From: Bacteroidales bacterium
Lineage (GTDB): Bacteria; Bacteroidota; Bacteroidia; Bacteroidales; UBA3824
Assembly (NCBI GenBank): GCA_017535325.1
Contig: JAFXUC010000099.1
Span: 1 to 54,697, forward strand
Direction: 5' to 3'
Length of the DNA: 54,697 nucleotides
The notes under the pieces were generated by a model, which made no database searches, was not told the origin of the DNA, and was given only the letters and a program-made list of their open reading frames with translations. The position numbers and the translations under genes were made by a program. Positions 24,852 to 33,563 of the stretch are shown here, in pieces. How positions within the stretch are numbered: the first letter of the stretch is position 1; the number at the start of each line of letters is the position of its first letter.

Positions 24852-24885
24852 GTTACAAAAAAAAATTAAAAAAATCGCTTAAAAA

Positions 24886-24919
24886 TTTGTTAATATACTT
24901 AATATTTTTTTTAAATTTG
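24886..24919 (+). promoter_or_regulatory. Promoter of the SusCD locus
   Basis: TTTG at 24886-24889, 22-bp spacer, TAAATTTG at 24912-24919. The leader to the SusC ATG would be about 110 nt, very A/T-rich, ending in three tandem TAATTACTAAT-like repeats. Confidence 0.6.
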
Positions 24920-25037
24920 CAGCCGTAAAAAGAAGAACAAAATAAGGAGTGAAATTTTAAGTGTTGTATATTTTTTAGATTTTTTTTGAACGTTAAGATT
25001 TTATTATATATTATTTATTAATTACTAATTACTAATT

Positions 25038-28000
25038 ATGAAGAACAATTACACTGAAAGATGCATTTTAAGGGCGCGGAGTGTGCTTCCGCTTTTGATT
25101 TTGCTGATGTGCTTTAATATTGACGCTTTTTCACAAGCAGTCATCAAAGGCACGGTTACTGACGAAAAAGGCGAACTTTTACCGGGCGCTAATATCGTCG
25201 TCAAAGGTACTACAATAGGTACTATTTCGGATTTTGACGGTAATTATAACTTAGCAAACGTTCCGGAGGGGCAACAGACTATCTGCGTTTCGTTTATGGG
25301 TTATCAAACCGTTGAAAGTGATTTTCAATTTATCTCTGGTTCTACAATCTCTTTCAATTTTACGTTGAAAGAAGACAACGAGCAATTGGAAGAAGTTGTC
25401 GTAATCGGTTACGGCGTTCAGAAAAAGAAACTCGTAACGGGTGCTAACGCTCAGGTCAGCGGCGACGATTTGGCTAAGATGAACACTACCAACGCTTTGC
25501 AGGCTTTGCAAGGTCAGACGGCGGGTGTCAATATCGCTGCCTCATCAGGTCAGCCCGGCGAAAAAATGAAAGTGTCGGTGCGCGGTGTAGGCTCGCTCAA
25601 CGGCAGCGACCCGCTTTACATCGTGGACGGCGTTCAGACTTCTGACATCTCTTACCTCAACAACTCTGACATCGAAAGTATCGACATCTTAAAAGATGCT
25701 GCTTCTGCTGCTATTTACGGCTCACAGGCCTCTAACGGCGTTGTGCTTATCACAACAAAAGGCGGTAAAAAAGGTCATTCGCAGATTTATTTTGACGGCT
25801 ATTACGGCGTTCAAACCTTAGCCAAGAAAGTAAATATGCTCTCTACAAGAGATTACGCAATGATTATCAACGAACAAGCCGCAAATTCGGGTACTTCGAT
25901 TGCTAATTTGCCTTTCGATTTAAACAATCTTCCTTCTTACGTTAATTCAGGCGTGGCAAGCACCGATTGGCTCGACGAAATGTTTGTAGATGATGCCGCT
26001 ATGCAGTCTTATACAGTAGGCGCAACAGGTGGCAACGACATCTCAACTTACGCAATATCACTCGGTTATATGGGTCAAGAGGGTATAGTCGGCGGCAAAG
26101 ACGAATCCGATTACAACCGCTACACTGCCCGAATAAATTCCGAACACAAACTCTACGACGGAATCCTTAAAGTCGGCGAACATATCAGTTATTCTCACGT
26201 TAAGAAAAACGGTATTCAAGTAGGAAACCAATACGGCAACTCTTTGCGTTCGGCTTTTAACACCTCGCCGCTTTTGCCGATGTACGACGACAACGGTGAA
26301 TATTTCAACACCGCTGCCAACCAACTTTACAACGGTCAGAGATATTGGCTGACATCAGAGGCAAACCCGTATGCTTCAATGTATTACGGCAATCAAAACC
26401 TCACCAAAGAAACTAAGGTTGTAGGCGATTTGTACTTTGCCGTTGAACCCGTTAAAAATCTTATTTTCCGCTCGTCTATCGGTATGGATTATTACGGAAG
26501 CGATTACAGGAAATTCATTCCCGAATACCAACTTTCAGATTACACGTATTCTGACGTTTCAAAAGTAGAGCAAAACCAACAAAATAGTTCGTCGCTTTCT
26601 TGGGACAATACTTTGAGTTACGGCTTCAAAATCGGCAATCACAAATTCGATGCTATGGCAGGAACTTGGATGCAGCGTTACGACTACACTTATTTGTTCG
26701 CATACAACACCAATGTCGCTTATACCGATTTTGAACACGCTTGGATTAACAATGCCACTTCCGACAACACAAACGGCACAATGCGTATGAACGGCAACCC
26801 TGCTGAAACCAGAATGTTGTCATATTTCGGCAGATTGCAATGGAACTTCAAAGAAAAATATATGGTCAATGCAACTTTCCGTGCTGACGGTTCGTCAAGA
26901 TTTACAGAAGAAAACCGCTGGGGATATTTCCCGTCAGTCAGCGCAGGTTGGGTAGTTTCGGAAGAAGCATTTATGCAAGACCAGCACGTGTTTGATATGC
27001 TGAAAATTCGCGGTAGTTGGGGACAGGTCGGAAATCAGTCAATATCTGATTTTCAATATCTTGCAACAATTGCTTTTACAAACGCAACTTATCCTTTCGG
27101 TGTTGACGGCACGGCTGTTCAAGGCGACGGCGGAACTTCGTCAAACGGCTCTTATCCCGCAAGACTTGCAAATATGGACTTAAAATGGGAAACCTCTGAA
27201 CAACTTGACTTCGGTTTTGACGCAAGATTTTTGAAAAACACTTTGACCGTTAACTTTGACTGGTATCAAAAGACCACCAAAGATTGGCTTATAGTTGCTC
27301 CCGTTGTAGGCACAGCCGGTGCTGACGCTCCTTACATCAACGGCGGTAATTGTAAAAACACGGGCGTTGAACTCGGTATCACATATCAAAATCATATCGG
27401 AAAAGATTTCAACTACAACATCTCGCTCAACGGCTCTTATAACAAGAATGAAGTTACCGAAATTCCGACGGACGACGGCATTATCCACGGCTCAACAAAT
27501 CAGTTGTACGACAATTCTACCGAATTTTACCGTTGCGAATCGGGACATGCAGTAGGATATTTTTGGGGCTACGAAACGGCGGGCGTTTTTCAAAATCAAG
27601 CCGAAATCAATCAGTGGATTGCTGACGGCAACGGCGTAAGACAATCGAAAGTTCAGCCCGGCGACATCAAATATGTTGACCAAAACAAAGACGGCAAAAT
27701 CGACGATGAAGACAAAGTAGACCTCGGTAGCCCGAACCCGAAATATATGTACGGTTTGACACTTTCTTGCGACTACAAAGCCCTTGACTTTATGGTGTCG
27801 GCAAACGGCGTTGCAGGCAACAAAATCGTACAATCACTCAGAAACTTAACCAACAAAAATGCCAACTACACCGAGGCTATTCTCGACCGTTGGCACGGTG
27901 AAGGAACTTCTAACACTATACCCCGCGTTACCGACAATGCCGCCGAAAACTATCAGTTTTCCGACCTCTTTGTTCAGAAAGGCGACTATCTGAGAATCAG

Positions 28001-28235
28001 CAACATAACTCTCGGATACGATTTCTGCAAACAGTTTAAAGTGCCGGCTTTTACTCAACTCCGCGTTTATTTCTCGGTTCAAAATCTGTATACTTTCACC
28101 AAGTACGACGGTCTTGACCCCGAAGTCGGCTACGGTATTGACGGCGGTGTTACCGACAAATTCTCTTCGGGAATTGACTTAGGTTTTTATCCCCGTCCGC
28201 GTACATTTATGTTCGGTGTTAATTTAAAACTTTAA
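25038..28235 (+). CDS. SusC/RagA-family TonB-linked outer-membrane receptor
   Basis: A 1065-aa outer-membrane transporter that imports oligosaccharides with its SusD partner. After the signal peptide (ending FNIDAFSQ) comes a carboxypeptidase-D regulatory-like domain (IKGTVTDEKGELLPGANIVV). Then come the TonB-box/plug junction EEVVVIGYGVQKKKLVTGA, the plug with VSVRGVGSLNGSDPLYIVDG and DIESIDILKDAASAAIYGS, and a barrel of about 800 residues ending RPRTFMFGVNLKL. An EF-hand-like loop (DQNKDGKIDDED, about residues 884-895) is typical of SusC proteins. It heads a locus SusC-SusD-lipoprotein-GH5. The GH5 suggests a beta-glucan, mannan or xyloglucan as cargo. Confidence 0.96.
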   Translation: MKNNYTERCILRARSVLPLLILLMCFNIDAFSQAVIKGTVTDEKGELLPGANIVVKGTTIGTISDFDGNYNLANVPEGQQTICVSFMGYQTVESDFQFISGSTISFNFTLKEDNEQLEEVVVIGYGVQKKKLVTGANAQVSGDDLAKMNTTNALQALQGQTAGVNIAASSGQPGEKMKVSVRGVGSLNGSDPLYIVDGVQTSDISYLNNSDIESIDILKDAASAAIYGSQASNGVVLITTKGGKKGHSQIYFDGYYGVQTLAKKVNMLSTRDYAMIINEQAANSGTSIANLPFDLNNLPSYVNSGVASTDWLDEMFVDDAAMQSYTVGATGGNDISTYAISLGYMGQEGIVGGKDESDYNRYTARINSEHKLYDGILKVGEHISYSHVKKNGIQVGNQYGNSLRSAFNTSPLLPMYDDNGEYFNTAANQLYNGQRYWLTSEANPYASMYYGNQNLTKETKVVGDLYFAVEPVKNLIFRSSIGMDYYGSDYRKFIPEYQLSDYTYSDVSKVEQNQQNSSSLSWDNTLSYGFKIGNHKFDAMAGTWMQRYDYTYLFAYNTNVAYTDFEHAWINNATSDNTNGTMRMNGNPAETRMLSYFGRLQWNFKEKYMVNATFRADGSSRFTEENRWGYFPSVSAGWVVSEEAFMQDQHVFDMLKIRGSWGQVGNQSISDFQYLATIAFTNATYPFGVDGTAVQGDGGTSSNGSYPARLANMDLKWETSEQLDFGFDARFLKNTLTVNFDWYQKTTKDWLIVAPVVGTAGADAPYINGGNCKNTGVELGITYQNHIGKDFNYNISLNGSYNKNEVTEIPTDDGIIHGSTNQLYDNSTEFYRCESGHAVGYFWGYETAGVFQNQAEINQWIADGNGVRQSKVQPGDIKYVDQNKDGKIDDEDKVDLGSPNPKYMYGLTLSCDYKALDFMVSANGVAGNKIVQSLRNLTNKNANYTEAILDRWHGEGTSNTIPRVTDNAAENYQFSDLFVQKGDYLRISNITLGYDFCKQFKVPAFTQLRVYFSVQNLYTFTKYDGLDPEVGYGIDGGVTDKFSSGIDLGFYPRPRTFMFGVNLKL

Positions 28236-28259
28236 TTTTTTTTAAAGGAGAAAATAATT

Positions 28260-29948
28260 ATGAAAAATCATAAAATATTGTCCGTCATGGCTTTGACGGC
28301 TGCCACAATATTGTCTACGGGTTGTGCTGAGGATTTTTTGAGTACCTCGCCTTTAACGCAAAAGACAGACGTTTCGTACTACACTTCACCTTCGGAGGCT
28401 CAGGAGGCTTTGACGGGTTGTTACGACGGTTTGCAGTTGATGAGTGCAAATTGTATGGGCTTATATCTTGCGCCCGAAATGTCTTCGGACGAATGTCTCG
28501 GCGGTTCGGGTACAAACGACGGTTCGGGTTATCCCGATTTAAACCAGTTCAACGACAACTGGTCGTACAATCAGAACCTTTTTGAAAACGATTGGAAAAA
28601 CACCTACAAAACCCTCAACCGTATCAACACGTTGATTACCAAGACAGACCAAATCACGGGTTGGAAATCCGATACGGAGAAAAACGAGGTTTTGGCGGAA
28701 GCGAAATTTTTACGCGCATTCTGTTATTTTTATTTGGTGAGAATTTTCGGAACATGTCCTCTGCTTGACAAACCGACCTCAGAAACCGTCCCGAACGCTT
28801 CTTACACTGAGATTTATTCTTTGATTTTTGAAGATTTGAAATACGCCTCTGAAAACGGTTCGGAAGATGCATCGGCAGCGAGATTCGGACACGCTAACAA
28901 ATGGGCTGCAAAAGCGTTGCTCGGACGTGCATATCTCTATTTTTCAGGCTATTACGGTGAAGAACCGTCAGGCTGTTCAAAGGCTGAGGCAACTCAGGCA
29001 ATCGACGATGTAGTTTCAAGCGGAAAATTTGCTTTGCAAAATCCCTACACACTTTGGCCCGGCTCTGCACAATACATCAACTCCAAAGAAAACTCTGATT
29101 GGGTGATGGCTTACGATGCCGCTTCAAACTATGCTTACGCTGGCGAGGCTAATCCTGACTTTATTTTCTCAATCCGCCACACGTATTTGGGAAATTATAA
29201 CGGCAACACCGAGAGTTGTAATTGGATTGACGATATTTCTATCCGCAACCTCGACAAAGCCAACAAAGCCAACAAAACTTACGGCTATCAAAAAGGCTGG
29301 GGTATTTGTACGGTTTCAAAATACTTTTACGACTCTTTTGAATCGGGTGATTTAAGACGTGAGGCCTCGATTATCGACTGTAAAGCGGAACTCGGCGACG
29401 ACGTTACAAATTCTGTTGTCGGTAGCGACGTTCAGGAATATACGGGTTATCACATTAAAAAGTATCTCGTTTTGGCTGACAAAACCGACCCGACGGCGTA
29501 TGCTGTCGTAACGGCAAATCCTGATTGCGACTTTCAAATCGGTAATTCTCAGGATTATGTTCAAATCCGTTACGCTGACGTTTTGTTGATGCAAAGCGAA
29601 TTGCACGAAAACACCGACGGCTGGAACGAGGTCAGAAAAAATGCCGGACTTCCGGAAGTAAGTGCTTTCGACAAAGAAAAACTCTTCTTGGAACGCGCTC
29701 ACGAACTCTGTTTTGAAGGTATCCGTTATTGGGATATGTTGCGTTTTGACGGCATAAAAGGCAATTTTGCATACGCCGTAAAATGTTTCAAGAGCGAAGA
29801 TGTTTACAGCGGTGCGGGTATCAAGGCGACCGTTAATTACAACACGGCAAACCTTGTAAAGCACAAAGGGTTGTTCCCGATTCCGACAAATCAAATTGCG
29901 CTTTCAAACGGTGCTGTTAAACAGAATGACGGTTGGTCGTCGCTCTAA
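28260..29948 (+). CDS. SusD/RagB-family outer-membrane lipoprotein
   Basis: A 562-aa surface lipoprotein (signal peptide with lipobox ILSTGC) that caps the SusC barrel and binds oligosaccharide. It shows the family's N-terminal pattern (AEDFLSTSPLTQKTDVSYYT, EAQEALTGCYDGL), the TPR-bearing middle (EAKFLRAFCYFYLVRIFGTCPL, WAAKALLGRAYLYF), and the C-terminal conserved part (RYADVLLMQSE, LFLERAHELCFEGIRYWDML, KGLFPIPTNQIALS). It starts 24 bp after susC and is certainly co-transcribed. The sugar-contacting aromatic residues cannot be assigned without a model. Confidence 0.96.
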   Translation: MKNHKILSVMALTAATILSTGCAEDFLSTSPLTQKTDVSYYTSPSEAQEALTGCYDGLQLMSANCMGLYLAPEMSSDECLGGSGTNDGSGYPDLNQFNDNWSYNQNLFENDWKNTYKTLNRINTLITKTDQITGWKSDTEKNEVLAEAKFLRAFCYFYLVRIFGTCPLLDKPTSETVPNASYTEIYSLIFEDLKYASENGSEDASAARFGHANKWAAKALLGRAYLYFSGYYGEEPSGCSKAEATQAIDDVVSSGKFALQNPYTLWPGSAQYINSKENSDWVMAYDAASNYAYAGEANPDFIFSIRHTYLGNYNGNTESCNWIDDISIRNLDKANKANKTYGYQKGWGICTVSKYFYDSFESGDLRREASIIDCKAELGDDVTNSVVGSDVQEYTGYHIKKYLVLADKTDPTAYAVVTANPDCDFQIGNSQDYVQIRYADVLLMQSELHENTDGWNEVRKNAGLPEVSAFDKEKLFLERAHELCFEGIRYWDMLRFDGIKGNFAYAVKCFKSEDVYSGAGIKATVNYNTANLVKHKGLFPIPTNQIALSNGAVKQNDGWSSL

Positions 29949-30008
29949 AAAAAGGATTTAAATTTATTACTAAACAATTTTTTTTCAATTTAATTACTAA
30001 TTATTATT

Positions 30009-31721
30009 ATGAGAAAGTTTAATTATTGGTTGTCGCTTGCGATGATTTGCGGCGCAACGGTTGCTACTACGTTTTCTTCGTGCAACAAGGACGAAGACAA
30101 AGACAACGACAAAGGCGGTACAACTCAGACTACTACCGTCAGCAAACCTGTTGAAGGAACGGACTTTACCGTTACTGTTGACGGAACTACGGTAACGGTC
30201 AGCACAAAACTGACATACGGCAATATGTACGTTCTTTATGACGGAGTTCAGTATGCGGTAAAAGACGGCAAGGCTACGGTTTCGATACCGGTTGCAGGTG
30301 AATACAAAATGACCTTCAACATTTATGAAAACGGTGTTAATACCGCCTCTGACGAGTTCTCGGCAAAAATTACGGCGACAGATTTGACGTTCTTGGACGA
30401 AGGCGTATTCAAAGCACTCACCGGCGGTAAAGCGGTTTACGAGGCTGCTCAGGCAGACGCTAACGGTTATAAATTTACCCGTTCTTGGAGACTTGACGCT
30501 TTCTTAGCAGAAATCGGTGCCGAATACACCAAATCAGGTTATAACGACGGTGTAGGCTTTTTCGGTACTGATTGGTGGGCATGTGCAGGCTCTTACAAAG
30601 GCTCTTGGCAAAACGATGCTACAAACGGCATTACAGACTGCGCCGAGGACGCAACAATCGCTTTTGACCCCGTTAACAGCGTTGTAAAATTCACCGTTAA
30701 AACGGCTTACGACACAACCTACGTTCACGGAATGAAAACAAATGCAGGTGCATATTCAGGCGGTTTGCTTGAAGCCGGCACATATTACACAACTTTCACT
30801 TACAACAAAGTTGCCGAGAAGTACGGTGCAGACGGTGCAGCAGACCAAATTGCTAACAATGCTAAAACTACACTTTCTGACTCTTATCTCGAAATTAAGT
30901 TAGAGAAAAAAGCCATCGGCGCAAACGGTTTTGTTCGTATGCCTCTTAACAAGATTTACGGCGGTTGGACTTCTATTTTTGAAAATCAGTATCTCAACTT
31001 CAAGATTATGACCGACGAAACGCAAAACGTTCTTCACGCTGTTCTCGGACGTTCAGTTGACGGCGGTGCGAAACCCACTGACACTGAGGGTGATAACTGC
31101 TTATTATTCTACACTTACGTTGCCGATGAATTAGACCAAGCAGGTGCTTATAAATATGAAATTCCGTCTTACACGGTAGCAAACGTACTTGCAAGCACAG
31201 TTGCAGCCGCTGACGTTCAAGGTGAATGGAAAATCACTTCTACGGGTACTCCTTTCGGTTGGGTAAATTGGGCAAGCAACAAGACTTTCAACGCTTGGGC
31301 TGATTTTAATGCGGCTTGCGAGGTTGTGAAAGGCTGGTGGGCATTCGGCAATCCCGACGAGGCTGAGGCTACAACCAAAATGGAGGCTGCAATTGCAACC
31401 TACGGATCAACTGTCGTAAAATTGAATGCTGACGGCACATTTGCAATTACCGATGCTATGAATGATTGGGCTGACGGTGCATTTATCGCAAAAGAATATT
31501 CAGGCACATACACTTACGACGGTGGTTACATTACATTCAGCACTGATGTAACACTCACTTGTACTTCGGCAACACTTTCCGGCAATAAATTCTACGTTAT
31601 AACGCCCGAAGGCAGTGAAGACGGCGATGGTGCAAACGATGAATTTGTAAAAGGCGGTCTTTGGATTGGTGTAACAAACGGTGACAAAACCGAAACAGCA
31701 GCAATCCATTTTGCAAAATAG
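30009..31721 (+). CDS. Surface lipoprotein in the SGBP (SusE/F-like) position, unknown family
   Basis: A 570-aa lipoprotein (lipobox FSSC-N followed by an Asp/Lys-rich export signal DEDKDNDK, which favours surface display in Bacteroidota). I do not recognise its domains. Residues about 45-120 look like an Ig-like fold. The remainder is rich in Trp and Tyr (FFGTDWWACAGSYKGSW, GWVNWASNKTFNAWADF), as in glycan-binding proteins. Its place between susD and a GH5 gene matches surface glycan-binding proteins, which bind the chain and pass it to SusCD. Glycan binding is inferred from position and aromatic content. A hairpin with a T-run follows the gene. Confidence 0.7.
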   Translation: MRKFNYWLSLAMICGATVATTFSSCNKDEDKDNDKGGTTQTTTVSKPVEGTDFTVTVDGTTVTVSTKLTYGNMYVLYDGVQYAVKDGKATVSIPVAGEYKMTFNIYENGVNTASDEFSAKITATDLTFLDEGVFKALTGGKAVYEAAQADANGYKFTRSWRLDAFLAEIGAEYTKSGYNDGVGFFGTDWWACAGSYKGSWQNDATNGITDCAEDATIAFDPVNSVVKFTVKTAYDTTYVHGMKTNAGAYSGGLLEAGTYYTTFTYNKVAEKYGADGAADQIANNAKTTLSDSYLEIKLEKKAIGANGFVRMPLNKIYGGWTSIFENQYLNFKIMTDETQNVLHAVLGRSVDGGAKPTDTEGDNCLLFYTYVADELDQAGAYKYEIPSYTVANVLASTVAAADVQGEWKITSTGTPFGWVNWASNKTFNAWADFNAACEVVKGWWAFGNPDEAEATTKMEAAIATYGSTVVKLNADGTFAITDAMNDWADGAFIAKEYSGTYTYDGGYITFSTDVTLTCTSATLSGNKFYVITPEGSEDGDGANDEFVKGGLWIGVTNGDKTETAAIHFAK

Positions 31722-31736
31722 TTAACTTTTATTTTT

Positions 31737-31774
31737 CCCTCCGCTAAAAAATAAAATGCGGGGGGATTTTTTTT
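31737..31774 (+). terminator. Intrinsic terminator/attenuator between the lipoprotein and GH5 genes
   Basis: An 8-bp stem CCCTCCGC (31737-31744) / GCGGGGGG (31758-31765, one U-G pair) followed by A and eight Ts. It lies within the 74-bp gap of an otherwise co-directional locus and would lower GH5 expression relative to SusCD. Confidence 0.7.
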
Positions 31775-31795
31775 ATATATTTCACTCTATTTATT

Positions 31796-33514
31796 ATGAA
31801 AAACAATTTAAAAAACTTTCTTACGCCGTTATTTGCTGCGGTGCTTATTTTGTCGGTTTTTGTCAGTTGCAAAAAAGATGATGACGGCGGCAAAAAAGAT
31901 AACGAACCGAAGGTCGAAACCGAAACAGATTTTTCCGTTTCGACAACAACGCTTAATTTCCCGAAAACAGGCGGAAGTCAGACCGTTACGATAAAGTCTT
32001 CACAAGACATACTCGTAATGCCGGCAACCCAATGGATAAAAGTAAGTCAATCTACTGACGGACAGTACATTATAACAGTACCGCTTTACGAAGGCACTGA
32101 AAACAGAACCGGCGAAATTTCAGTTTTGAGCGGTAACAATTCCGAAAAAATCACCGTTACGCAGGCTTATTCTTCGGCTCAAACATTATCTATCCCAAAC
32201 GGCGAAAGCACTTTCAAAACCGGCGTTGAAACCATCGACGGCGCAACTTTAATCATTGACGCATTGTGGATTACTCAAAACTCTGACGGTTTTTCTGCCG
32301 GGGCTAACACCACTGACAAAGAGCGCACCGGCTTTATCATTTACAAATATTCTACGACTTCCGACACCGTAAAAGTTACACAAGCAGCAGGAGAATTTTC
32401 TGCATTATCGCTAGAAAGCACGGCAATGGAATTAGCCGCTCAAATGTATCCGGCTTGGAATCTCGGCAACACAATGGAAGCCACTGGCAGCGGTCTTGGT
32501 TGTGAAACAGCATGGCAGAAAACCAAAACGACACAAGAACTAATCTCATACGTAAAATCGCTCGGTTTCCGTGCAATCCGCATACCTTGTTCGTGGTACA
32601 TTCATTCCGACAAAAACGATAATTATAAAATCAACGCCGACTGGTTGGCTCGTGTCAAAGAAATCGTTGATTACAGCGTTAATGCCGGTCTTTTCATCGA
32701 ACTCAACGACCATTGGGACAGCGGCTGGTTGGAAGTTCTCGGCTTTTCTTCCTCTGACAAAACTTACACTTCAATCCTCAACGACGGAGATTACATCAAC
32801 GGCAAAATCGAAATTTTGAAAAACCTTTGGACTCAAATTGCGACCGAGTTTAAGGATTATGACCACCACTTGATTTTTGCAGGTTTAAACGAGCCGTTTC
32901 AAGAGTGGAATTTGTTTCATGACAAACACAAAGAATTAACTCCCGTTTTAGAAAAATACAATCAGGCTTTTGTTGATGCCGTCCGCGCAACAGGCGGAAA
33001 TAATGAAAAAAGAGTTTTGGCGGTTCAAGGCCCTTCTACAAACATAGAATCCACCGTAAATTATTTTTCCGTTCCTAACGATGTAATTGACAATAAGTTA
33101 ATGGTAGAAATTCATTATTATGACCCGTATAATTTCTGTATAAATTCTGGCGACGGTTACGCTTCTACTTGGAGTTCCGAAACGGCTCTCAAAACGGCTT
33201 TCGGCAAAATGAAAGCAAAATTTTCTGACAACAACATTCCCGTTTTAATCGGCGAATATGCGGCTAATTGGCGGGTTGTCAAAAATCAAGAAAAACATGA
33301 AGAAAGTCTAAAAGCGTTTTATAAAGCGGTTAACAAATGGGGTCCGGCAAACGGTTTAGTACCTTTTGCATGGGATACAAATTATTGTCCCGCTTCGCGC
33401 GGCACAGGCGGAACGGCTACGATTATCGACCGTTCAAAACTCTCTATCTACGGTCCTATTGCTTATCAAGGCGTTATAGAAGGTGTTGACAATACAAGTT
33501 GGATGAAGTTTTAA
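31796..33514 (+). CDS. GH5 family endo-glycanase with BACON domain(s), lipoprotein
   Basis: A 572-aa lipoprotein (lipobox VFVSC-K) that cuts a beta-linked polysaccharide at the cell surface. Residues about 40-125 are a BACON domain (SVSTTTLNFPKTGGSQTVTI, WIKVSQS), and about 127-200 look like a second, degenerate one. The GH5 domain (about 205-565) has NLGNTMEATG, GFRAIRIPCSW, FIELNDHWD, HHLIFAGLNEPF (acid/base Glu366), EIHYYDPYNF and VLIGEYAANW (nucleophile Glu487). The pattern resembles GH5 subfamily 4 (xyloglucanase / endo-glucanase), but I cannot fix the subfamily by eye. It is the last gene of the SusCD locus, separated from the lipoprotein gene by an attenuator-like hairpin. Confidence 0.92.
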   Translation: MKNNLKNFLTPLFAAVLILSVFVSCKKDDDGGKKDNEPKVETETDFSVSTTTLNFPKTGGSQTVTIKSSQDILVMPATQWIKVSQSTDGQYIITVPLYEGTENRTGEISVLSGNNSEKITVTQAYSSAQTLSIPNGESTFKTGVETIDGATLIIDALWITQNSDGFSAGANTTDKERTGFIIYKYSTTSDTVKVTQAAGEFSALSLESTAMELAAQMYPAWNLGNTMEATGSGLGCETAWQKTKTTQELISYVKSLGFRAIRIPCSWYIHSDKNDNYKINADWLARVKEIVDYSVNAGLFIELNDHWDSGWLEVLGFSSSDKTYTSILNDGDYINGKIEILKNLWTQIATEFKDYDHHLIFAGLNEPFQEWNLFHDKHKELTPVLEKYNQAFVDAVRATGGNNEKRVLAVQGPSTNIESTVNYFSVPNDVIDNKLMVEIHYYDPYNFCINSGDGYASTWSSETALKTAFGKMKAKFSDNNIPVLIGEYAANWRVVKNQEKHEESLKAFYKAVNKWGPANGLVPFAWDTNYCPASRGTGGTATIIDRSKLSIYGPIAYQGVIEGVDNTSWMKF

Positions 33515-33521
33515 TCTTAAA

Positions 33522-33555
33522 AAAAACGGGCAGAGATTATTTGAAACCTCTGCCC
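33522..33555. terminator. Bidirectional terminator
   Basis: An 8-bp stem GGGCAGAG (33528-33535) / CTCTGCCC (33548-33555) between convergent genes. An A-run on the left gives a T-run for the minus strand; the + side is T-rich. Confidence 0.75.
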
Positions 33556-33563
33556 TATTATTG

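Noticed and set aside
24920..25037. Riboswitch in the long SusC leader
   Set aside because: Very A/T-rich with no stable stems or recognisable aptamer.
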